NCBI RefSeq assembly: GCF_002906575.1
Contig: NZ_CP026309.1
Location: 1,674,001 to 1,738,000, forward strand
Direction of reading: 5' to 3'
Length of the DNA: 64,000 nt
Source of the DNA: Salinigranum rubrum
GTDB lineage: Archaea > Halobacteriota > Halobacteria > Halobacteriales > Haloferacaceae
A model generated the notes under the pieces. That model did not search any database. It was given only the letters and a program-made list of their open reading frames with translations, and was not told the origin of the DNA. This document shows, one piece after another, positions 44,446-52,835 of this stretch. Position 1 is the first letter of the stretch, and every line of letters begins with the position of its first letter. A program made the translations under genes and the position numbers.

Positions 44446-44988
44446 ATGACCGAACGGGACCGCGACTCCGTCGTCCTCGTCGTGGACGACGAGCCCGGAC
44501 TCGCCGACCTCTACACCGTCTGGCTGAAGACGGAAACGGAGTACACGGTCCGGACGGCCTACGGCGGCGAAGAGGCACTCGAACGCGTCGACGAAACCGT
44601 CGACGTCGTCGTGACCGACCGGCACATGCCTCCTCTCTCGGGCGACGACCTGGTGCAGCGGCTCGCGGAGCGGGGACTCACCTGTCGGACGGCGATGGTG
44701 ACCGCCGTCTCCCCGGACTTCGACATCGTCGGGATGGACGTCGACGACTACCTCACGAAGCCCATCTCGCAGTGCGAACTGCTCGACGTCGTCGGCGAAC
44801 TCCTGCGCCGCGCGCGCCATGACCCGGTGACGGCCGAACTGCACTCGCTGCGCGCCAAGCAGTCGGCGCTGCAGACGGCGAAATCGGCGGGGGAACTGAG
44901 AGAGAACGACGCGTACTGCGAACTCGTCGAACGGATCGAGACGCTCGACCAGTCGAGGCCGATATCGGACGCTCGCAGGCGGGCCTGA
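44446..44988 (+). CDS. HalX-domain response regulator
   Basis: A 180-residue protein. The receiver domain has acidic residues VVDDEPGLADLYTVWL, phosphoacceptor D58 in VVVTDRHMPPLSG, and K105 in YLTKPIS. It is followed by a HalX helical domain (about 120-175; SLRAKQSALQTAKSAGELRE), typical of haloarchaeal response regulators that lack a DNA-binding output. No histidine kinase gene is next to it. It is 200 bases downstream of the Bat-type sensor and might work with it. Confidence 0.92.
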   Translation: MTERDRDSVVLVVDDEPGLADLYTVWLKTETEYTVRTAYGGEEALERVDETVDVVVTDRHMPPLSGDDLVQRLAERGLTCRTAMVTAVSPDFDIVGMDVDDYLTKPISQCELLDVVGELLRRARHDPVTAELHSLRAKQSALQTAKSAGELRENDAYCELVERIETLDQSRPISDARRRA

Positions 44989-45445
44989 AGCGTCGCTCCG
45001 GGAGCGTCACGGTCGCCGAAACCTCGCGATAGCGGGGAGTAGTCCGGTCGCCGCGACCGTCGAAGGTGACGGGTTCCGACCGGAGTGTGAGTCGAGCGGG
45101 GTCGGGGATGCCTCGAACAGGAGTCCACCGTTCGGAGGGCCAGCGGGGGGCCGGTGGAGTCAGTGGTGGACGGCTCCTGTACCAGATCATGGTCGTGTTC
45201 GACTATCAATATATTTGAACGTCTGACAACTTCTCCCGCGTTTATCCCACGAGGTTCGGAGAACCGACCGTGGGGTTTCTCGGTCGTGATTCGTCCGACC
45301 CCTGGCGGTCGTACTCGTCGCAGCGGCCGCTCGGGACAGACAGAGATCGCCCGGCGAACCGACCCACCTCGTGCACGGTTCGGGGTAGCACCGGATCAGG
45401 TCACGTAGAGCCCGACGCAGGTGTCGCGAGCGGACGTAGAACGGC
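44989..45445. other. Intergenic region
   Basis: About 450 bases between convergent units, with no credible gene. An isolated AT-rich patch at 45200-45225 (ATCAATATATTTGAAC) looks promoter-like but no good reading frame follows on either strand. Confidence 0.45.
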
Positions 45446-46051
45446 TCAGAAGTCGCGTCCGGTGGGGGCGTCCGGCAGGTCGTTCGGCTCGACCGGGAGA
45501 CCGAGGTCCGCGAGCGCGGTTTCGAGGTGGTCGGAGTCGATGTAGTCGGCGCCAGCGGCGACGCGGGCGGCCTGTGCGCGGGCGAGCACCTCGGCCCGTC
45601 GGTCGTCGGGAATGGCGTACTTGTCCGCGGCGAGTTCGATGACGAGGCCGTTGTGGTCGCGGGTGTACAGCGAGTGGAAGGCCCCGCGGTCGTACTCGCT
45701 CACGCGGTGGCCCGCCTCGTCGAGTCGGTCGCGAATCGCGGGGAGTTCCTCGGGTTCGATGCGGAACGCGAGGTGGTGGACGGCACCGACGCCGGGGTCT
45801 TGACGCTCGACCGACTCGCGGGACTCGTCGACGAAGAACGTGACGAGGCGGCCGTCGCCGGCGTCGAAGAAGAGGTGTTCGACCTCCTCGCGGTCGAGGT
45901 TCGGCTGGCGGATGACCAACGGGAGGCCGAGGACGTCGCGGTAGAAGGCGACCGTGTCCTCGGCGTTGCTGCCGACGAGGGTGACGTGGTCCCACCCGGC
46001 GACGTGCGCGAGGCTGTCGGGTCGTTCGGCGGAGACGTCGTGATCTGACAT
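45446..46051 (-). CDS. Glyoxalase/extradiol dioxygenase-fold protein
   Basis: A 201-residue VOC-superfamily protein. It has paired beta-alpha-beta-beta-beta units: VAGWDHVTLVGSNAEDTVAF with YRDVLGLPLVIRQPN, and GAVHHLAFRIEPEELPAIRD with YTRDHNGLVIELAADKYAIP. Metal-ligand candidates are His in WDHVTL, His in VHHLAF and Glu in VIELAA, as in ring-cleaving dioxygenase-like members. Start at ATG 46051 (MSDHDVSAERPD) or 46060. Substrate unknown. Confidence 0.88.
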   Translation of the reverse strand: MSDHDVSAERPDSLAHVAGWDHVTLVGSNAEDTVAFYRDVLGLPLVIRQPNLDREEVEHLFFDAGDGRLVTFFVDESRESVERQDPGVGAVHHLAFRIEPEELPAIRDRLDEAGHRVSEYDRGAFHSLYTRDHNGLVIELAADKYAIPDDRRAEVLARAQAARVAAGADYIDSDHLETALADLGLPVEPNDLPDAPTGRDF

Positions 46052-46349
46052 GGGAACCAATAGGAGTTCGGCGCTAATGTACTCTCGGCAACGTCCGTGT
46101 CAGCCGGTGACGGCGGGGTTACCGGCCGCTCGCTCTGCAGCGACTGGACGGCTACCGATAGACCGACGTTCAGTATCGCCGAGTCCTCGGGGTAGCGGAG
46201 CTTTCGACGCCGAGTCGGGACACGCGCACCGCTTGCGTCCTGCTCGTCGTTCTCGACACGGTGACGGCGCGACACACGTCGCCCCACGGGGTACTCGGAG
46301 GGGTCGTCGTGGACGAGCGCGCTCACCACCGTGGACGGCCGACCGGCGC

Positions 46350-47003
46350 TCAGTTCCGGAGGTACTCCTCTATCTCATCGACGAAGCTCCGCACGGGGAC
46401 GTCCGCCTCGTCGTCGAGCGAGATACCGAGACGCCGCGTCTCGTCGACGCAGAGGTCGACGAGCGTGACGTTTTCGAGCCCGTAGACGGTGAACTCGTGA
46501 CGGCCCGTCGCTCCGGAGGTCAGTTCGCCGTTCGGGCCCGACGTCGTCCACAGCCGAACGATGGGTGACTCCCTGCTGTCCGCCGGTTCGCTCGCGAAGA
46601 AGTGGACGCTCGCGGCGTCGCCGTCGTACGCCGCGACCGCCTGCATGACCCCCGAGTACGCCGTTTCGAGGTGTTTGACGAGGTCGTCGTGCGGGAACTC
46701 TTCGCGGGTCACGACCTCGATGTCGACCGCGTTCCGACCGTGTGCGAGCCGGTTGAGGGCGACCCGTCCCGCCTCCGTGAGGTCGTAGAGTCGCCCCTTC
46801 TGCTGCGACTCCGGAACGAGGAGTTCGACGACGTCTCGGTCTCGGAGTTCCGAGAGCGCCCGAGAGACGTGGGGCTGTGCGAGGTCGGTCTCCGTCGAAA
46901 TTTCGGACGGAAGCCCCGGCCCGTGGTCAGAGAGATACTCACAGACAGCAAGCCGATAGCGGGAACTAGCCACGAACCCAGCCGCGTCCCAAGTGTTGCT
47001 CAT
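46350..47003 (-). CDS. Winged-helix transcription regulator with C-terminal sensor domain
   Basis: A 217-residue protein. The N-terminal winged helix (SSRYRLAVCEYLSDHGPGLP, DLAQPHVSRALSELRDRDVV, GRLYDLTEAGRVALNRL) is MarR/ArsR-like. A C-terminal domain of about 120 residues (ESPIVRLWTTSGPNGELTSG, LVDLCVDETRRLGISLD) is similar to sensory parts of other haloarchaeal regulators. Unusually for this window it has both a TATA-like element about 45-50 bases upstream and a strong Shine-Dalgarno sequence. Confidence 0.82.
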   Translation of the reverse strand: MSNTWDAAGFVASSRYRLAVCEYLSDHGPGLPSEISTETDLAQPHVSRALSELRDRDVVELLVPESQQKGRLYDLTEAGRVALNRLAHGRNAVDIEVVTREEFPHDDLVKHLETAYSGVMQAVAAYDGDAASVHFFASEPADSRESPIVRLWTTSGPNGELTSGATGRHEFTVYGLENVTLVDLCVDETRRLGISLDDEADVPVRSFVDEIEEYLRN

Positions 47004-47013
47004 TTTTTAACGT

Positions 47014-47055
47014 CCCCTCCGTGCGTTCATTTCTCGCCAATGCGGTATATTATTT
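47014..47055 (-). promoter_or_regulatory. Promoter and Shine-Dalgarno of the winged-helix regulator
   Basis: On the minus strand AAATAATA (47048-47055) is a TATA-like element, and GGAGGGG (47014-47020) lies 10 bases before the ATG at 47003. So this mRNA has a short leader with a real ribosome-binding site. Confidence 0.5.
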
Positions 47056-47229
47056 TTGTGTTCGTCGCGGCAGTAAATTCCAGAATTCGACATCGTCCGA
47101 CGGGTGAGAGGACCGCCCGCCGTGAGGGCCTCCGGCCCGTCGAAGCCTACGTGCGACCGGAGGCAGAAAACCGACGGACGAGAGTGTACCCAGCGGTATA
47201 CTTATTTCAATCCGACAGGAGATGAGGGT

Positions 47230-48252
47230 ATGGACCGACGTTCTGTTCTCGCCGCGGCGGTAGCGTTGTTCGCCGGCTGCGGCCAGTCGCCCTCCCCCGA
47301 CACGTCGACGCCGACGGCGGGGACGGGAACAGCGACGCAGGCACCCTCGTCGACCGCAACGCCCACCGAGGAGCCGACGGCGACGGCGACCGAGGAGCCG
47401 ACTGCGACGGCGACCGAGACCGAGGAACCGACCGAGACGCCGACTGAGACGGAGACGCCGGAACTGAGCGAACGCGAGGAGCGTGCGGCGCAGGAACTCG
47501 ACCGGGCGATCAGCGACCTCTCGCAGGCGGTCGCGGCGTACACGGGGAACGCGAGCGATTCGCTCGTCACCGTCTCCGCCGCGAGTCAGGGGTTCTCGCG
47601 GGCGGCCGTCCTCACCGAACTGACCGACGCGGACGACAACATCGAGAACGCCCGACGGCTGGTGAGCGGTCGCCAGCAACCGCGGCTCGCCGCCGTCGAG
47701 TCGGCCAGACGGTTCCTCCGCCTGAGCATCGACGTCCAGCCTCGCCTCATCGCGGCGTTCGGGGCGACGGAGACCGCACGAGACGCCGTCGTGGAACAAC
47801 AGGAGTCGACACTCGAAACCGCGACACAGGACCTCCGAGAGGAGCGCGACGACGCCGAAGAGCCGCTCGACCGTATCGAGTCCGAGACCGACGCGTCGGG
47901 CGTCTCTGTCGTCCCCGAGATATCCGAGAGCGAGTACGGGGCGAAGGTCGCTCAGTTCGGTACGGAGGTCGACGGCTTCGGCTCGCTCGCCGACTTCTTC
48001 GACCGATTCCTCACGGCCGTCGCCGACCTGAACGACGCCGAGCGGTTCGACCGGGCAGAGCGCGAACCGCGGGCGCGCGAGGACGGGCAGGCGGCCGCCG
48101 ACGCGTTCGACGCGCTCGCGTCGGACCTGCAGGCGTTCGTCGACGGGCTCTCGGAGGCGGGCGCCTCGCTCGAAGAACTCGCGGCCGACCTCGCGCGAAT
48201 CGCGGCGGAGAAGGCCGACGACGCGCGCGAAATCGTCGAAGACAACTCCTGA
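47230..48252 (+). CDS. Predicted lipoprotein, paralogue of the 22.6-kb lipoprotein
   Basis: A 340-residue exported protein. MDRRSVLAAAVALFAGCGQ has a twin-Arg and the lipobox FAGC. A Thr/Pro/Glu repeat spacer (ATATEEPTATATETEEPTET, residues about 30-75) follows, then an all-helical domain. RRFLRLSIDVQPRLIAAF and AVAAYTGN match the 22558-23577 lipoprotein. An EELAADLARIAAEKADDARE-type coiled coil ends it. TATA-like CTTATTTC about 27 bases upstream. Function unknown; two paralogues 25 kb apart suggest a small envelope family. Confidence 0.82.
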   Translation: MDRRSVLAAAVALFAGCGQSPSPDTSTPTAGTGTATQAPSSTATPTEEPTATATEEPTATATETEEPTETPTETETPELSEREERAAQELDRAISDLSQAVAAYTGNASDSLVTVSAASQGFSRAAVLTELTDADDNIENARRLVSGRQQPRLAAVESARRFLRLSIDVQPRLIAAFGATETARDAVVEQQESTLETATQDLREERDDAEEPLDRIESETDASGVSVVPEISESEYGAKVAQFGTEVDGFGSLADFFDRFLTAVADLNDAERFDRAEREPRAREDGQAAADAFDALASDLQAFVDGLSEAGASLEELAADLARIAAEKADDAREIVEDNS

Positions 48253-48320
48253 TCTCGACTGCGGTCGTCGACGTTCGCTGGTGGCACCGACGTTACCCGG
48301 TGACATCAACGTCAGGAAAA

Positions 48321-48330
48321 TGATATATTT
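48321..48330 (+). promoter_or_regulatory. TATA box for the DoxX-type gene
   Basis: TGATATATTT lies 25-34 bases before the ATG at 48355. Confidence 0.55.
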
Positions 48331-48354
48331 GGGGGTCGCATACAGCGACGTACG

Positions 48355-48834
48355 ATGTACCCATCCGACATCACCGATATTACCCGTCTGAGCGCCGAAC
48401 TCGTCCTCCAGAACGCGTCGCTGTTCGACTCCGCCGGCGCCGACGTCGTGTTCCTCCTCGCACGCGTCCTGTTCGGGGCGGTCATCGCCTTCACCGGGCT
48501 GAACCACTTCCTCAACGCCGAAACGATGGTCGGGTACGCGGGGGCGAAGGGGATTCCCGCCCCGAACCTGGCCGTTCCGTTCTCCGGGGGACTGCTCCTC
48601 TTCGGCGGCCTCGGAATCGTGCTCGGCGTCTTCCCGACGCTCGCCGCGGGTGCTATCGCCGTCTTCCTGCTCGTCGCGACGCCCACGATGCACGACTTCT
48701 GGGCGGCGCCCGCGGAGGAGCAGATGACCGAGATGACGCAGTTCCTCAAGAACGTCGCCCTCCTGGGCACGGCGCTCGGCTTCCTCGTCGTCAGCCAGAC
48801 GCCGTGGCCCCTCGCCGTCGGCGTCGGCCTGTAA
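48355..48834 (+). CDS. DoxX-family membrane protein
   Basis: A 159-residue four-helix membrane protein: FLLARVLFGAVIAFTGLNHF, GYAGAKGIPAPNLAVPFSGG, the central LGIVLGVFPTLAAGAIAVFL helix, and MTQFLKNVALLGTALGFLVV. These are the family's standard segments. Relatives include a subunit of thiosulfate:quinone oxidoreductase and redox-stress membrane proteins; the specific role here is unknown. Confidence 0.88.
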   Translation: MYPSDITDITRLSAELVLQNASLFDSAGADVVFLLARVLFGAVIAFTGLNHFLNAETMVGYAGAKGIPAPNLAVPFSGGLLLFGGLGIVLGVFPTLAAGAIAVFLLVATPTMHDFWAAPAEEQMTEMTQFLKNVALLGTALGFLVVSQTPWPLAVGVGL

Positions 48835-48886
48835 CCGCACCCAACGTTTTCATCCCGCTTTTCATCCCGTGCTCCATACCACACAC

Positions 48887-48967
48887 ATGCCCGAGACGTT
48901 CCTGATGGTTTACCGACAGTACGCACAGAGCGACGAGTACCGCCCCCACGGAGGAGGTCGAAACTGA
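48887..48967 (+). CDS. Possible 26-residue upstream ORF
   Basis: ATG at 48887 opens MPETFLMVYRQYAQSDEYRP and ends HGGGRN. The TGA overlaps the next gene's ATG by one base (TGATG), a standard arrangement for translational coupling. The Shine-Dalgarno-like GGAGGAGG for the next gene lies inside it. It may be a coupling or leader peptide, or chance. Confidence 0.35.
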   Translation: MPETFLMVYRQYAQSDEYRPHGGGRN

Positions 48968-49551
48968 TGGAGGGTCGACCCGAGGAGTTCGGCTCCCCGT
49001 ATCGGCTGGTGTCGGCGGCGGTCGTCCCCCGGCCCATCGCGTGGGTCTCTTCGCGCGGCCCGCGCGGCGAGAACCTCGCGCCGTTCAGCTTCTTCAACGT
49101 CGCCGCCATCGACCCGCCCATCCTGATGGTCGCCCCCGTCGGCGTCGGCGACGAGCGCAAGGACACGCCCGAGAACGTCCTCGAGACGGAGGCGTTCGTG
49201 GTCAACGTCGTCACCGCCGACCTCGTCGGGGCGATGAACGAGACGGCGGCCACGCTCGACGCCGGCGAGAGCGAGTTCGAGCGCGCGGACGTGACGGCGG
49301 TCGAGGCCACGGCCGTCGACGCGCCGCGCGTCGAGGAGGCTCACGTCGCCCTCGAGTGTACCCTCGCGGAGTCGATGGAGATGGGCGGGTCGACGCTGCT
49401 CTTCGGCGAGGTCGTCCACGCCCACGTCGACGACGACCTGCTCGTCGACGGCCACAAGCTAGACGTGACGAAACTCGACGCGGTCGGCCGCCTCGCCGGC
49501 GGCTACTACGCCTCGACGTCGGACCGCTATCACCTCGAACGGCCCCCCTGA
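48967..49551 (+). CDS. Flavin reductase-like FMN-binding protein
   Basis: A 194-residue split-barrel flavoprotein of the flavin_reductase family. Start segment SPYRLVSAAVVPRPIAWVSS, FMN-contact region NLAPFSFFNVAAIDPPILMV, DTPENVLETEAFVVNVVT and the late DVTKLDAVGRLAGGYYA. Relatives reduce FMN with NAD(P)H or act as flavin oxidoreductases. A good ribosome-binding site (GGAGGAGG) precedes the ATG, which overlaps the stop of a 26-codon ORF. Convergent with the SRPBCC gene, ending one base before it. Confidence 0.9.
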   Translation: MEGRPEEFGSPYRLVSAAVVPRPIAWVSSRGPRGENLAPFSFFNVAAIDPPILMVAPVGVGDERKDTPENVLETEAFVVNVVTADLVGAMNETAATLDAGESEFERADVTAVEATAVDAPRVEEAHVALECTLAESMEMGGSTLLFGEVVHAHVDDDLLVDGHKLDVTKLDAVGRLAGGYYASTSDRYHLERPP

Positions 49552-49552
49552 C

Positions 49553-49999
49553 TCACTCGCGCTCGACGGTTCGAGCGATCCGGGCGAGCGCCCGCCGACA
49601 GACGGGGACGTAGCCCGCTGCGAGCAGAGGCACCTCGAACGCCACCCGACACTGCCCGTCGACGCCGACCGGGTCGACGCGGTGGCCCGTCGCCGGCACG
49701 CGGGCGACGGTCCACGTCCACCGCTTCTCGTCTTCTCCATCGACGTACGAATCGACCGCGAACGGGACCCAGATTCCCGCGCCAGCGACGCGAACCCGGC
49801 CGGTCGTCCCCGCCTCGATGTACCGGGTGGGAGAGTCGACGGCGGTCACGCTCGGTCCCCACTCGGGCCACCGGGTCGTGTCGGTGAGGAGGTCCCACAC
49901 AGCGTTCGGAGGCGCGTCGACGACCCGTGAAACCACGAGACGCCGCCGGCCGTCCCGACGCTCGACCCCGGTCGCGTGCGAATATATATTCCTAGGCAT
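49553..49999 (-). CDS. SRPBCC (START-like) fold protein
   Basis: A 148-residue protein: VVSRVVDAPPNAVWDLLTDT, then RWPEWGPSVTAVDSPTRYIE and WTWTVARVPATGHRVDPV. These fit the polyketide-cyclase/SRPBCC lipid-binding fold. I start at ATG 49999 (MPRNIYSHATGVERR) because the long upstream in-frame extension is Cys/Arg-rich and crosses the divergent promoter. Ligand unknown. Confidence 0.82.
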   Translation of the reverse strand: MPRNIYSHATGVERRDGRRRLVVSRVVDAPPNAVWDLLTDTTRWPEWGPSVTAVDSPTRYIEAGTTGRVRVAGAGIWVPFAVDSYVDGEDEKRWTWTVARVPATGHRVDPVGVDGQCRVAFEVPLLAAGYVPVCRRALARIARTVERE

Positions 50000-50033
50000 G
50001 ACACGTACACCTAATATGGTACCCGGGAAAGGG

Positions 50034-50039
50034 TTAATA
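50034..50039. promoter_or_regulatory. Shared TATA-like element between divergent genes
   Basis: TTAATA lies 24-29 bases before the ATG at 50063 on the plus strand. Read as TATTAA on the minus strand, it lies 35-40 bases before the SRPBCC start at 49999. It could serve either or both. Confidence 0.4.
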
Positions 50040-50062
50040 CGCAACGCTGCCTCCGCAGTGCA

Positions 50063-50197
50063 ATGACATCTAGTGACACACCGCTGATGAAAGAGGTCAG
50101 CCACACACCGCCCGAGGGAGACTCCGTCACGAACGTCTGGCAGCGAGGCCGTGCGAAGACGGAGACGGGCGAGACATCCGCACCGGCCGACGACTGA
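50063..50197 (+). CDS. Possible 44-residue protein
   Basis: MTSSDTPLMKEVSHTPPEGD followed by SVTNVWQRGRAKTETGET and a short acidic end. Soluble and probably disordered. Support comes from the upstream TATA-like element at the right distance and from composition; no family recognised. Confidence 0.45.
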   Translation: MTSSDTPLMKEVSHTPPEGDSVTNVWQRGRAKTETGETSAPADD

Positions 50198-50316
50198 GCC
50201 GGTCCCGCCGGTTCCGACCCGGTCTCGGTTCTTCGGCCTCGCCATCTCCGACGACGAGCGGCCGCTCCGACCGACCGTTCCGGGACGTTTAACCCCGAGT
50301 CACGCGCCCTTCGTGT

Positions 50317-51294
50317 ATGTCGATGAAAGCCACCGCGAAGGCTCACCCCATCCAGGGACTCGTGAAGTACCACGGGATGCGCGACCCCGACCTCCGACTC
50401 CCGTACCACGACAGCATCAGCGTCTGTACGGCCCCCTCACACACGCGGACGACCGTCGCGTTCGACACGGACCGCGACTCGGACGTCTACCGCATCGACG
50501 GCGACGTCGTCGAGGGCCGCGGGGCCGAACGCATCGCACACGTCGTCGACCACGTCCGCGACCTCGCGGGGTTCGACCATCGCGTTCGGGTGGAGTCGGA
50601 GAACTCCTTCCCCTCGAACGTCGGCTTCGGTTCCTCCTCGTCGGGCTTCGCCGCCCTGGCGATGGCGGCGTGTGAGGCCGCCGGGCTGGAGATGACGCGC
50701 CCCGAGATATCGACGGTGGCCCGCCGTGGCTCCTCCTCGGCGGCCCGAGCGGTCACGGGCGCGTTCTCGCAGTTGTACACCGGACTGAACGACGAGGACT
50801 GCCGCTCCGAACGCATCGAATCGGACCTCGAATCCGAACTCAGAATCGTCACGGGGCTCGTCCCCGCGTACAAGGAGACCGAACAGGCCCACGAGGAGGC
50901 GGCGGACTCGCACATGTTCCAGGCCCGGATGGCCCACATCCACGGGCAGATTGCCGAGATGCGCGACGGCCTTCGAAACGCCCAGTTCGACCGCGTCTTC
51001 GAACTCGCAGAGCACGACTCGCTCTCGCTGGCGGCGACGACGATGACCGGCCCGGCGGGATGGGTCTACTGGCAGCCGCGCACCATCGCCATCTTCAACG
51101 CCGTCCGCGAACTCCGGACGGAGGGCGTCCCGGTGTACTTCTCGACCGACACGGGCGCGTCGGTGTACGTCAACACCCGTGAGGAGTACGTCGAACGGGT
51201 CGAGGCGGCGGTTTCGGAGTGTGGGGTCGACACCGAAGTGTGGGAAGTGGGCGGCCCGGCGCGCGTGCTGGACGAGTCGGAGGCGCTGTTCTAA
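50317..51294 (+). CDS. mvaD: Phosphomevalonate decarboxylase
   Basis: A 325-residue GHMP-fold decarboxylase of isoprenoid (archaeal lipid) synthesis. Seen: AKAHPIQGLVKYHGMRDPDL at the start, the ATP-site ENSFPSNVGFGSSSSGFAAL near residue 90, RRGSSSAARAVTGAF, and STDTGASVYVNTRE late. In haloarchaea this enzyme is known to act on phosphomevalonate, ahead of isopentenyl phosphate kinase, rather than on the diphosphate; I assign that activity by lineage. Single-gene unit. Confidence 0.9.
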   Translation: MSMKATAKAHPIQGLVKYHGMRDPDLRLPYHDSISVCTAPSHTRTTVAFDTDRDSDVYRIDGDVVEGRGAERIAHVVDHVRDLAGFDHRVRVESENSFPSNVGFGSSSSGFAALAMAACEAAGLEMTRPEISTVARRGSSSAARAVTGAFSQLYTGLNDEDCRSERIESDLESELRIVTGLVPAYKETEQAHEEAADSHMFQARMAHIHGQIAEMRDGLRNAQFDRVFELAEHDSLSLAATTMTGPAGWVYWQPRTIAIFNAVRELRTEGVPVYFSTDTGASVYVNTREEYVERVEAAVSECGVDTEVWEVGGPARVLDESEALF

Positions 51295-51424
51295 ACGAGC
51301 GAGTTCTATGGCCGAGCGGGGCACGCGACGCCGAGGCCACCCGCGTCGACCGCTCGTCGAGACGGTCAGTCGGGGACGTCCCCATCGTGAAACGCTCTTT
51401 GCCCTCGCGTCCCTGTCCCCATCT

Positions 51425-52813
51425 ATGCGCATCGCCGTTCTCGGCGCAGGCTACGCCGGCGTGACCGTCGCGCGTCGTCTCGACGCCAGTCTCCCGTCCG
51501 ATGTCGAACTCGTCGTCGTCGACGAGCGTCCGACACATCTGGTCCAGCACGAACTCCACCGGCTGGTTCGACATCCGGACCTCGAAGACGTCATCCAGGT
51601 CCCGCTCGACGACCTGTTCGACCGCGCCGAGGTCCGCACGGCCCGCGTCGAGTCCGTCGACCGGGAGAACCGCCGCGTTCACCTCTCCGACGGGACTCTC
51701 GACTACGACTACTGCGCGGTCTGTCTCGGCGCGGAGACCGCCTTCTACGACCTCCCGGGGCTCGAAGACCACGCCATCCCGCTCAAGCGGGTCGAGGACG
51801 CCCGCGCCATCCGCGAGTCGTTCCTCGAAACCTGCCGGCAGGGTGGGACGGCCGTCGTCGGCGGGGCGGGACTCTCGGGCGTCCAGGTCGCGGGCGAACT
51901 CGCGGCGCTGCGGGACCAAGAGGGTGCGCGAGACGTCGACGTGGTGCTGCTCGAACAGTTCGACGCCGTCGCGCCGTCGTTCCCCGAGAACTTCCAGCGG
52001 GCCGTCCGCGACGAACTCGACGGCCGGGGCGTCGACGTGCGGACGGGGACGACCGTCGAGCGGGCGACTGCAGACGCCGTCGAGACCGACGGTGGGGACA
52101 TCGAGTACGGAACGCTGGTCTGGACGGGCGGCATCCGCGGGCCCGAGGCGCTCGAGGGCGAGCGCCCGCCGGTCCGGAGCGACCTGCGACTCGACACACG
52201 GACGTTCGTCGTCGGCGACGCGGGGCGCATCGTCGACGCCGACGGCGAGGCCGTCCCCGCCTCCGCGTCGGCCGCACTCCGCGAGGCCCGCACCGTCGCC
52301 GACAACCTGCGGACGCTCGTCGAACACGAGTTCGAGGCCGACCCCGACGACTTCGCGCCCAGGCTCAAACAGTACCGCTTCGAGGTGCCGGGCTGGATCG
52401 TCTCCGTCGGCGAGGGGGCCGTCGCACAGGTGGGTCCCACGGTGCTCAGGGGTGCGGCCGCGCGGGCGATGAAGGCGACCGTCGGCGCGGGACACCTGTC
52501 GAGCGTCGGCGCGCTCCAGCAGGCGACCGAACTCGTCGAGTCCGAACTCGGCGCGCCCTCCGTGGACGACGCGGCGCTCGACGAGGTCGAGGAGGCGCTG
52601 CAGATATCCGTCGACGGCGACGACCTCCCCGACCCGGCAGACGTCGTCGACGGCATCGAGGGTGAGGGGCTCGACGACCCCGTTCGGCTCGGGACGGGGG
52701 CCGCGTCGTCCACGGAGCCGGTCGAAATCGAGATTCCCGTCGAGGACGAGGACGCCGACGACGAGAGCCCTGGCGACGACGGGACAGGACAGGCGGACGG
52801 GGAAGAGGAGTAG
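51425..52813 (+). CDS. NDH-2-like FAD-dependent NAD(P)H oxidoreductase
   Basis: A 462-residue flavoprotein. The FAD-binding Rossmann motif at the start is RIAVLGAGYAGVTVARRLDA, and the second (NADH) motif is TAVVGGAGLSGVQVAGELAA near 140-160. FAD-contact TFVVGDAGRIVDADGEAVPA near 260 comes before a C-terminal membrane-associating region (about 320-370) and a long acidic tail. Relatives are type II NADH dehydrogenases that pass electrons to quinone without proton pumping. ATG at 51425. Confidence 0.87.
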   Translation: MRIAVLGAGYAGVTVARRLDASLPSDVELVVVDERPTHLVQHELHRLVRHPDLEDVIQVPLDDLFDRAEVRTARVESVDRENRRVHLSDGTLDYDYCAVCLGAETAFYDLPGLEDHAIPLKRVEDARAIRESFLETCRQGGTAVVGGAGLSGVQVAGELAALRDQEGARDVDVVLLEQFDAVAPSFPENFQRAVRDELDGRGVDVRTGTTVERATADAVETDGGDIEYGTLVWTGGIRGPEALEGERPPVRSDLRLDTRTFVVGDAGRIVDADGEAVPASASAALREARTVADNLRTLVEHEFEADPDDFAPRLKQYRFEVPGWIVSVGEGAVAQVGPTVLRGAAARAMKATVGAGHLSSVGALQQATELVESELGAPSVDDAALDEVEEALQISVDGDDLPDPADVVDGIEGEGLDDPVRLGTGAASSTEPVEIEIPVEDEDADDESPGDDGTGQADGEEE

Positions 52814-52835
52814 AGCCGACGGTTCTCGTCCGGTC

